From Ignavibacteriaceae bacterium (GTDB taxonomy: Bacteria > Bacteroidota > Ignavibacteria > Ignavibacteriales > Ignavibacteriaceae): 19,938 nucleotides of DNA. Positions 13,850 to 19,938 of the stretch are shown piece by piece. Under the pieces are notes generated by a model. It had not been told where the DNA came from, did no database searches, and worked only from the letters and a program-made list of their open reading frames with translations. Made by a program: the position numbers and the translations under genes. Every line of letters starts with the position of its first letter. Position 1 is the stretch's first letter. The DNA lies in contig JALNWB010000064.1 of assembly GCA_023231105.1 (NCBI GenBank), positions 1-19,938 on the forward strand, given 5' to 3'.

Positions 13850-15190
13850 TTATTTCCAATTCCGCGAAAACATGTAATAGACTTGCCGCGGGCGCCATTC
13901 ATCATATCCATCTCCATTTTGATCCGGCGTTACCGCAATAAGCCCCCACCATTCCTCATTCGAATAGCCATCGGGATGCGCGCCGGTATTGTAACCGCCG
14001 TAATCGTGACTATTTGCATCTCCTGCTTTCCACCATTCATCCGTGTATTCAAAGACCGTTCCGCCAATCACAACATCGCTTGCGGAAAGTATCTGCGACC
14101 AATTCATACTATCAACAACCGCCTGCGTTGATTCATATTCCTGTTTCGTGCGATTGTCTAACGCATCAATTCCATATTCAGTTACAACTAAAGGCTTATT
14201 AGTTTTTGTCCGGTATGTATCAAATCTTGGCACTAAATTTAATTCGTAAATATTTGTAGCCCAAAGATCGATATACGTAAGTGACGCATCGTCTGCATTC
14301 TTTGAATTGTCTCCGATGTTATAAATATTTCCGTTGTTAATACAAACCGGATGATATTTTTCTCCTTCAACTTGATAAGCTACAATTGCGAGTTCCTGGC
14401 AAAGTGAATACCAATAAGCATTATTTCCGTTAACATAATTTTGTTCGTTCCCGAGATTCCACATCAACACTCCCGGATTATCTTTTAGATCAACAACCAT
14501 TTTTGCAAAATCGTCTTTAACTTTTTGGCGGACGGATGATTGAGATAAATCCAAATCTGTATTGACCCAGAATCCTGAAATAACATGAATATTTTGCGCC
14601 GCCATTTTCGTCAATATCGTTTTCCCCGGCGTTCCATATGTTCGAATCGTGTTTGCGTTCATATATTTTAAATACTGAATGCTGCGGTCTTCAAGAGTGG
14701 AAGTTATTGGTTTATCGCCGATCGGAGTGATGGAATATGCCGCTCCTTTTACATAATACGGTTGATAAATTCCGTCTCCATCAAAATCAACTTCGAGCTT
14801 TTTATTGTTGATGCGGACAGACCCGGTGCTTAAAGGTTTTACGGTTGGAACATTATAAATTTTTGACGTTAAAACCGGGTTGATGGTTGAGTAACCGTTA
14901 ATTGCCGAAGGAACTTCACCAAGAAAAGTTTCGTAACCGAGTCGTTCAACTTTTAACGTGTGTTTGCTTGCCGGAAAATTCTGTAAAATAAATTGCCCTT
15001 GATCATTAGTTAGCATTCCTTCGTATGTTGGTGCGGTGCTGAGTGATACTTTCGCGTTGCTTACCACTTGCCCGCTGCTATTTTTCACAACTCCGGAAAT
15101 AGTGGTCGGGTTCTGATAATCATCTTTTTTCGGTTCTGTTGTACAACCGATATAAGTTGTTAGAACAAGTAAGAGCAATAACTTTTTCAT
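13850..15190 (-). CDS. Clan GH-A glycoside hydrolase lipoprotein with carboxypeptidase-regulatory-like domain
   Basis: The ATG at 15190 (AAAGGG just upstream) gives 446 residues; the GTG at 15217 precedes the signal sequence unnecessarily. The lipobox YIGC places the lipid-bearing Cys at 16. Residues 28-108 form a small beta-sandwich of the carboxypeptidase-regulatory type (TISGVVKNSSGQ). A TIM-barrel domain follows from about 125, with the likely acid/base Glu249 in WNLGNEQN and nucleophile Glu338 in VVTEYG, the usual clan GH-A pair. GH2 C-terminal, GH17 or GH72-like assignments are all possible. Two D-x-D/N-x-D-G loops (FDGDGIY at 136-142 and DQNGDGYDEW near the end) may bind calcium. It sits between the GH3 and esterase genes. 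Attack on a beta-glucan is an inference from context. Confidence 0.8.
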   Translation of the reverse strand: MKKLLLLLVLTTYIGCTTEPKKDDYQNPTTISGVVKNSSGQVVSNAKVSLSTAPTYEGMLTNDQGQFILQNFPASKHTLKVERLGYETFLGEVPSAINGYSTINPVLTSKIYNVPTVKPLSTGSVRINNKKLEVDFDGDGIYQPYYVKGAAYSITPIGDKPITSTLEDRSIQYLKYMNANTIRTYGTPGKTILTKMAAQNIHVISGFWVNTDLDLSQSSVRQKVKDDFAKMVVDLKDNPGVLMWNLGNEQNYVNGNNAYWYSLCQELAIVAYQVEGEKYHPVCINNGNIYNIGDNSKNADDASLTYIDLWATNIYELNLVPRFDTYRTKTNKPLVVTEYGIDALDNRTKQEYESTQAVVDSMNWSQILSASDVVIGGTVFEYTDEWWKAGDANSHDYGGYNTGAHPDGYSNEEWWGLIAVTPDQNGDGYDEWRPRQVYYMFSRNWK

Positions 15191-15216
15191 TTTTCCCTTT
15201 ATGCAATATTTAAACA

Positions 15217-15243
15217 CGATAGCACGCGGATTATTACGGATTT
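15217..15243 (-). repeat. Short interspersed repeat, copy B
   Basis: On the minus strand this reads AAATCCGTAATAATCCGCG and then TGCTATCG, resembling copy A at 3420-3444. It begins about 20 nt after the GH3 stop codon, inside the 73-nt gap before the GH-A lipoprotein gene. Confidence 0.45.
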
Positions 15244-15263
15244 TTAATTCATTTTGAAAAACT

Positions 15264-17492
15264 TTACTCCGTCAGTTCAAATTCATTCTCAAGACATTCG
15301 ACAGAATTCGTTCCGACGAAAACTTTGAACATTCCCGGTTCGGAAACAAAGTTCATATCAAGATTGTAGAATTTCAAATCTTCTTCTGTTAAAGTAAATT
15401 CAACTTTTTTTGTCTCACCTTTTTTCAAAAAGATTTTCTGAAAACTTTTCAATTCTTTAACGGGACGCGTAACAGAGCCGACTAAATCGCGGACGTAAAG
15501 CTGAACGACTTCTTCACCGTCATACTTGCCGTCGTTTTTAACTTCAACAGAAACTTGTAACGACTCTTTTTTAGAAAATTTCTTTGCGGACAATTTCAGA
15601 TTCTCATACACAAACTTAGTATAACTCAGTCCATATCCGAAAGGATAAAGTGGTGAGTTATCATAGTCTGCATAATAAGAAGTATAATTGTCTTTTGGAT
15701 TATAAGGTCTGCCGGTATTTTTATGATTATAATACATCGGCACTTGTCCAACGTACTTTGGAAACGTTACCGGAAGTTTTCCGCTTGGATTAACATCGCC
15801 AAAGAGAACATCAGCAATTGCATCGCCGGCTCTGATTCCAAGAAACCAAGTTTCTAAAATTGCGGCGGCATGTTCGTTCAGCCAGTTGATGGTGAGCGGT
15901 CTGCCGTTCATTAAAACCGCAATGATTGGCTTTCCTGTTTTGTAAATTTCTTTTGCAAGTTCTTCTTGAACACCCGGCAGATCAAGCGTTGCACGGGCTC
16001 TTGCTTCGCCGCTCATATCTAAACTTTCACCTAAAACCAAAACAACAACATCGGCTTCTTTAGCGGCTTGAATTGCTTTTCCAAACCCATCTGTTTCTTT
16101 TCCGGTGATTGAACATCCCTCTTCAAAAAGAATTTTTACTTTGTCGCCGCATTTATTCTTTATTCCTTGTAAAACAGAAACAACATCTTTTGCATCTCCT
16201 TGCTGATTCCACGGTCCAAGCGGATCGGCGGTTGAATTTGCAAGCGGTCCAATTACGGCAATTTTTGTTTCTTTCTTTAAAGGAAGAAATTCTTTTTCAT
16301 TTTTTAAAAGAACGATCGACTTCTTTGCAACATCATAAGTGGCGTCTTTCATCTCCTGGTTCAGAATCGTCTTCTTTTCCCTTTCCGCATCGCAATATTT
16401 GTACGGATCATCAAACAAACCAAGACGGAATTTTATTCTCAATATTCTTCTCACACTTTCGTCAAGAGTTTTGCCGGAAACTTTTCCTTCAGCAAGAAGT
16501 TCGCTTAAATGTTTGGTATAAGCATTTGATTCCATATCCATATCCAAACCGGCATTTAGCGCAAGTTCGGCTGCTTGTTTTAGATCTTTCGCAACACCGT
16601 GGGGAATTAACTCACCAATAGAATTCCAATCGCTCACCACAAATCCGTCGAACTTCCATTCATCACGTAAAATTTCTGTAAGTAGATGGTGATTAGCGGA
16701 AGACGGAACACCGCCAATCTCATTGAAAGAAGCCATCAACGTTGCCGCACCCGCATCAACAGCAGCTTTGAAAGGTTTCAAATAAACTTCACGGAACGTA
16801 CGTTCGGAAAAATCAACGGTGTTATAATCGCGTCCTCCTTCGGCTCCGCCGTAACCTGCAAAATGTTTTAAACATGCTGCGATGGTGTTGTTGGCTGATA
16901 AATCGTTTCCTTGATATCCTTTTACGCGTGCAACCGCCATTGCTGCGCCGAGAACCGGATCTTCGCCGCTTCCTTCAACAATTCTTCCCCATCTTGGATC
17001 GCGGGCAATATCCACCATCGGATTGAACGTCCAATTAATTCCTGAAGCTGAAACTTCAATCGCCTGCATGCGCGCAGATTTTTCCACAAGCGCGGGTTCC
17101 CAACTACTCGCTTCTGCAATTGGTACGGGAAACGTTGTGCGGAAGCCGTGAATAACGTCTAAACCAAAAATCAGAGGAATTTTCAATCGCGATTTTTCAA
17201 CAGCAATTTTCTGAAGTCCCCGTGTCATGTCAGCGCCAAAAATATTTAAGAACGAGCCGATCTTTCCTTCAGCCACTAATTCTTTTTTTCCTGCTTTAGG
17301 TTCAGTTGAATGCGTTCCTGTGTCCCAATCGCCGGTGAATTGTACAAGCTGTCCGATTTTTTCTTCCTGCGTCATAAGCGCCAGAACGGAATCGATCCGC
17401 TGTTCAATGTTTTTTACACTTTGGGGTAAAACATTTTTTTGTGTGAATAAAAAGAAAAGAAGTAAGAAAATGATGGTTGATTTGGCTTTCAT
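15264..17492 (-). CDS. Exported GH3 beta-glucosidase, BglX-like
   Basis: This 742-residue enzyme has a signal peptide (MKAKSTIIFLLLFFLFTQKN, cleavage near LPQ) and should act in the periplasm or outside. The GH3 N-terminal TIM barrel shows GLDVIHGFRTTFPVPI, RDPRWGR-x-x-E-G-SGEDP, CLKHFAGYG (K209-H210) and the nucleophile Asp288 in GFVVSDWNSI. A GH3 C-terminal sandwich domain (IVLLKNEKEFLPL, VLVLGESLDMSGEA) and a fibronectin-III-like C-terminus (VSVEVKNDGKYDGEEVVQLYV) complete the standard architecture. It releases terminal glucose or similar residues from beta-linked oligosaccharides. It is the first gene of the carbohydrate cluster, 73 nt upstream of the GH-A lipoprotein gene. Confidence 0.95.
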   Translation of the reverse strand: MKAKSTIIFLLLFFLFTQKNVLPQSVKNIEQRIDSVLALMTQEEKIGQLVQFTGDWDTGTHSTEPKAGKKELVAEGKIGSFLNIFGADMTRGLQKIAVEKSRLKIPLIFGLDVIHGFRTTFPVPIAEASSWEPALVEKSARMQAIEVSASGINWTFNPMVDIARDPRWGRIVEGSGEDPVLGAAMAVARVKGYQGNDLSANNTIAACLKHFAGYGGAEGGRDYNTVDFSERTFREVYLKPFKAAVDAGAATLMASFNEIGGVPSSANHHLLTEILRDEWKFDGFVVSDWNSIGELIPHGVAKDLKQAAELALNAGLDMDMESNAYTKHLSELLAEGKVSGKTLDESVRRILRIKFRLGLFDDPYKYCDAEREKKTILNQEMKDATYDVAKKSIVLLKNEKEFLPLKKETKIAVIGPLANSTADPLGPWNQQGDAKDVVSVLQGIKNKCGDKVKILFEEGCSITGKETDGFGKAIQAAKEADVVVLVLGESLDMSGEARARATLDLPGVQEELAKEIYKTGKPIIAVLMNGRPLTINWLNEHAAAILETWFLGIRAGDAIADVLFGDVNPSGKLPVTFPKYVGQVPMYYNHKNTGRPYNPKDNYTSYYADYDNSPLYPFGYGLSYTKFVYENLKLSAKKFSKKESLQVSVEVKNDGKYDGEEVVQLYVRDLVGSVTRPVKELKSFQKIFLKKGETKKVEFTLTEEDLKFYNLDMNFVSEPGMFKVFVGTNSVECLENEFELTE

Positions 17493-17555
17493 AAAGTTCT
17501 CGCATGTAAATAAAAGTTGAGTGGACTAAAAATATTAAAACTTTATCAGAGATAA

Positions 17556-17748
17556 AATTTTGCAGTACGGGAACCAAACAATAATTATGCCTTAACAAAA
17601 GGTGAAATGAGAGAGATTCCGCCATCTGGAAACAAGAACATTGCCGGAATTTATTACTCTGATAAAGAAACTTTTATTGAAATGATAATAGGGCAAAAAG
17701 AAGGAACTTCTCAAAGAGAGAAACCTTTTGCAATCATTGTGTGTTGAA
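17556..17748 (+). pseudogene. Possible gene remnant in the GH3-msrB intergenic region
   Basis: The gap 17493-17801 (about 310 nt) holds an open stretch of 63 codons ending at TGA 17746-17748. It has no good start codon near its 5' end; the first ATG is at 17607. The translation includes REPNNNYALTKGEMREIPPS and IYYSDKETFIEMI, which has protein-like composition, but I do not recognise a family. It could be a decayed 3' end of a gene or chance. The rest of the gap is A+T-rich sequence that should contain the divergent promoters for the GH3 gene and msrB. Confidence 0.3.
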
Positions 17749-17756
17749 CTATATAG
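17729..17756 (+). promoter_or_regulatory. Candidate sigma70-type promoter for msrB
   Basis: TTGCAA (17729-17734) and TATATA (17751-17756) are 16 bp apart and lie 45 nt upstream of the msrB ATG. The match is reasonable, but the region is A+T rich, so chance resemblance is possible. Confidence 0.35.
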
Positions 17757-17801
17757 ATAAAGAAAACAACAGAACTTCCACAGTTAACTTTGAGAAAACA
17801 G

Positions 17802-18353
17802 ATGAAGAACAAATTGATTATACCGGCTATTCTTTTGGGAGCATTTTTATCCCTCCTTTATTTTGCTTCCCCGCTAATGGGAATCCCCACTGCTGAAAAA
17901 TCAAATCATTTTTCGTCGGACTCACTAACCAACAAGGATGAATCAAATATGGGAACCACGAACTTAACGGAAGAAGAATGGAAACAAAAGCTTTCACCCG
18001 AACAATACCGGGTGCTTCGAGAAAAAGGAACAGAGCGACCGTTTACCGGTTTGTATTGGGACAATCACGAAAAAGGAACCTACAAATGTGCGGCTTGTAA
18101 AAGTGAGCTTTTCTCTTCGGATACAAAATTTGATTCCGGCTGCGGCTGGCCAAGTTTTTACGATGTCTCTTCAAACTCCGCCATAGAGTTGAAAAAAGAT
18201 TCCAGTTTTGGGATGATCCGGTTTGAAGTAATTTGTAAAAAATGCGGCTCACATTTGGGACATGTTTTTAACGATGGGCCCGCACCTACCAACTTGCGTT
18301 ATTGTATTAATTCCGCTTCCTTGGATTTTAAGAAAGAAGAGAAGAAACCCTAA
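17802..18353 (+). CDS. msrB: Peptide-methionine (R)-S-oxide reductase with N-terminal signal/anchor
   Basis: The ATG at 17802 (GAGA seven bases upstream) gives 183 residues; the TTG at 17790 only adds four. An N-terminal hydrophobic segment (LIIPAILLGAFLSLLYFA) exports or anchors the protein. A linker to about residue 52 leads to the MsrB domain, which reduces methionine-R-sulfoxide in proteins. Zinc is held by two CxxC pairs, C96/C99 (YKCAACKSE) and C145/C148 (ICKKCGSH). The catalytic Cys168 is in LRYCINSASLDF, and the SGCGWPSF signature precedes it. The role is likely repair of oxidised envelope proteins. It stands alone, divergent from the GH3 gene. Confidence 0.95.
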   Translation: MKNKLIIPAILLGAFLSLLYFASPLMGIPTAEKSNHFSSDSLTNKDESNMGTTNLTEEEWKQKLSPEQYRVLREKGTERPFTGLYWDNHEKGTYKCAACKSELFSSDTKFDSGCGWPSFYDVSSNSAIELKKDSSFGMIRFEVICKKCGSHLGHVFNDGPAPTNLRYCINSASLDFKKEEKKP

Positions 18354-18364
18354 GTTTGAAGTTG

Positions 18365-18444
18365 GCAGTCAGCAGTTGGCAATATGTATGTTGATTTACT
18401 ATCTGATACTTTGCTCATTCAATCATGCAAACATTCATCCATGC
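18365..18444 (-). repeat. Interspersed intergenic repeat, copy 2
   Basis: The minus strand carries GCATGGATGAATG (18444 down to 18432) and ACTGCTGACTGC (18376 down to 18365), in the same order as at 10963-11027 but 55 instead of 40 nt apart. It starts 11 nt after the msrB stop, between convergent msrB and the U32-family gene. Nothing else is seen in this 147-nt gap. Confidence 0.6.
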
Positions 18445-18500
18445 TCTTGGCGCTTGCACAACATAACACTCAGCCAACCGGTGGTAAATTTAACCGTTAA

Positions 18501-19938
18501 TTAAAAATATATTTCCATTTCACATTTGGGGCAGTTGAAATGTAATCTGTACTTTTGTTTGCCGTCGTTCAAGTAAAGAGGTTCTTTCATCTCGGGGGTT
18601 TTTGTGTGTCCGGTTTTAAAAGGACAGATGTGTAGTTCCTCTTTGATGCAATATTTTGTTGTCATCAAAATTTTTCCTTCAAAATCATCCAGCTTTTCAA
18701 AACCGTTCTCGATAGTTTCGACGCCATGTTTTTTATAAAACTCTCTGGCTTTTTCATTAACTACATTACCCGTGTAACTTAATTTTTTGTCGGGAAAAGC
18801 AATCACGTTATTCATTCGTTCAGATTTTTGGCTCGGATAATTTTTAATTCTCTCTTCAAGAAGAAGCTGTAAAATTGTTCTCCTCAGTTCATTCCATTTT
18901 GAAACCGGCAGAAAGATGACTTTGCCGGATTTGATATGAACCTTCTCAACAGAAAATATTGTGCTTCCCGATTTCTTTAATTGATTTTGCATAACCGTAG
19001 TTGCTTTTTCAGCGTCATCTGGTTCAATTAACTCAACTACTTCGCTAAATGTAACAGTGTTCCCGTCTTCATCTATTGCAGAAATTATTAGTTTCTCTTC
19101 TTCGGTTTGAACTTCAATTTCGCAATCAACCTTTCGTTTTGTTCCATCTTTCGATAATTCTTTTATAAACTGATGATCGTGGTTGCGATAGACTTTTGTC
19201 CCGTGCAGTAATCCCGACAATTCTTTGGTGAATATTTTATTTCTCTCAACACGGTTAATATTCATCCCAACCAAAATGTTCTGCTCATCAAAGAAGCAAA
19301 TACCGTCTCCATTCACCAGATATTCATTCGTCTCAATTTCAAAAAAATCCTTTTCGACTTTTTTAACTTTTCCGATTAACTTGCCAACGGATTTCGGTGT
19401 TGCGAAAGAAGCGATCTCTTTTCCTAAACCGGAAAGAAAATAATCGCTGTAACCGCGGTTAAAAGTTTTTTCGGGATCGGGAATAAAAGAATAAATAATT
19501 TTTCCGCTCGACGCTTTTTTATAAGAATTATTGTTCAGCAATATTTCATCCAACTTTTGCCGGTAGTAAGCGGTAATGTTTTTTACATAAGAAACATCTT
19601 TCAACCTTCCTTCAATTTTAAAGGAAGTAATTCCGGCATCAATCAACGAGCGGAGGTGAGCGGACAAATTCAAATCTTTGAGCGAAAGCAAATAAGCTTC
19701 ACTCTTAATGATTTTTCCGTTCGAATCCTCAAGTGAATATAACATGCGGCACGCTTGCGAACATTCTCCACGGTTTGCGCTTCGCCCCGTTGTTGCAAAG
19801 CTGAAATAACATTGTCCGCTGTAACAAACGCAAAGTGCCCCGTGAATAAAAAACTCTAAATCAACATTCGTGTTCAATTTTATTTCTTTTATCTGTTCAA
19901 GCGATAATTCCCTGGCGAGAATAATTCTCTGCAAACCG
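18501..19938 (-). CDS. U32 peptidase-family protein, RlhA-like (5' end outside the window)
   Basis: The frame is open to the window edge, giving about 478 residues, so the true start lies beyond 19938. The conserved U32 region reads VLARELSLEQI-type sequence, then FIHGALCVCYSGQC, and GRSANRGECSQACR. Its cysteines are those that ligate an iron-sulfur cluster in RNA-hydroxylating members. SFKIEGRLKD follows. The C-terminal half resembles the DUF3656-type extension of RlhA/YdcP, ending with a CxxC pair (FNCPKCEMEIYF). RlhA hydroxylates a cytidine of 23S rRNA; members formerly called collagenases belong here too. Assignment to RlhA rather than another U32 branch is probable, not certain. Confidence 0.85.
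   Translation of the reverse strand, partial: GLQRIILARELSLEQIKEIKLNTNVDLEFFIHGALCVCYSGQCYFSFATTGRSANRGECSQACRMLYSLEDSNGKIIKSEAYLLSLKDLNLSAHLRSLIDAGITSFKIEGRLKDVSYVKNITAYYRQKLDEILLNNNSYKKASSGKIIYSFIPDPEKTFNRGYSDYFLSGLGKEIASFATPKSVGKLIGKVKKVEKDFFEIETNEYLVNGDGICFFDEQNILVGMNINRVERNKIFTKELSGLLHGTKVYRNHDHQFIKELSKDGTKRKVDCEIEVQTEEEKLIISAIDEDGNTVTFSEVVELIEPDDAEKATTVMQNQLKKSGSTIFSVEKVHIKSGKVIFLPVSKWNELRRTILQLLLEERIKNYPSQKSERMNNVIAFPDKKLSYTGNVVNEKAREFYKKHGVETIENGFEKLDDFEGKILMTTKYCIKEELHICPFKTGHTKTPEMKEPLYLNDGKQKYRLHFNCPKCEMEIYF

Noticed and set aside
16109..16621. A 170-codon open frame on the plus strand
   Set aside because: It is antisense to the GH3 gene, whose motifs are intact throughout, and its translation is low-complexity and unrecognisable.
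1..19938. Avoidance of GGNCC, the site type remembered for TdeIII
   Set aside because: GGNCC words are present, for example at 555-559, 1442-1446 and 13516-13520, so there is no evident avoidance. Specificity also cannot be inferred from the protein.
1..19938. CRISPR array, tRNA or rRNA genes
   Set aside because: No regularly spaced direct repeats, cloverleaf-like segments or rRNA-like stretches were seen on either strand.

Overview
The window looks like a chromosomal piece from a low-GC Gram-negative bacterium of the Ignavibacteriota or a close relative in the Bacteroidota/Chlorobiota group. The main clue is the C-terminal type IX secretion (T9SS) sorting domain at 2411-3325, with the FDLSQNYPNPFNP signature typical of Ignavibacteria. 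Exported lipoproteins, glycoside hydrolases and small intergenic repeats fit this. The assignment rests on sequence features only.

Layout. Positions 1-97 hold the probable tail of an upstream gene and a strong hairpin. A plus-strand pair follows: an atypical short-chain dehydrogenase and a cytoplasmic L-asparaginase, coupled through TAATG. At the asparaginase stop codon sits a frameshifted, secreted beta-propeller T9SS cargo gene. It is flanked by two copies of the last 66 nt of the asparaginase gene, which suggests it was inserted there.

From 10777 down to 3439 the minus strand carries a tightly packed probable operon, in transcription order: queC, a DNA methyltransferase, a TdeIII-like restriction endonuclease, a 67-codon acidic protein, queF, glnD and murI. 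QueC and QueF make and reduce preQ0 for queuosine tRNA modification. GlnD is the PII-uridylylating nitrogen sensor and MurI supplies D-glutamate for peptidoglycan. The restriction-modification pair sits between the two queuosine genes like an inserted cassette.

From 17492 down to 11033 is a minus-strand carbohydrate-degradation cluster: a GH3 beta-glucosidase, a clan GH-A glycosidase lipoprotein, an alpha/beta-hydrolase esterase lipoprotein and a GH15-like (alpha/alpha)6 glycosidase, all exported. They probably break down a glucan-type polysaccharide outside the cytoplasm. A terminator-like hairpin separates the esterase from the last gene. On the plus strand at 17802 is a membrane-anchored or exported MsrB, and the window ends inside a minus-strand U32 peptidase-family (RlhA-like) gene.

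The most unusual signals are the 66-nt duplicated asparaginase tail around the T9SS gene, the T8 frameshift inside that gene, two abutting 15-nt palindromes inside the glnD reading frame with a related copy acting as an intergenic terminator, the restriction-modification cassette in the queuosine operon, and several short interspersed repeats placed just after stop codons. I found no CRISPR array, rRNA, tRNA, transposase or phage gene.
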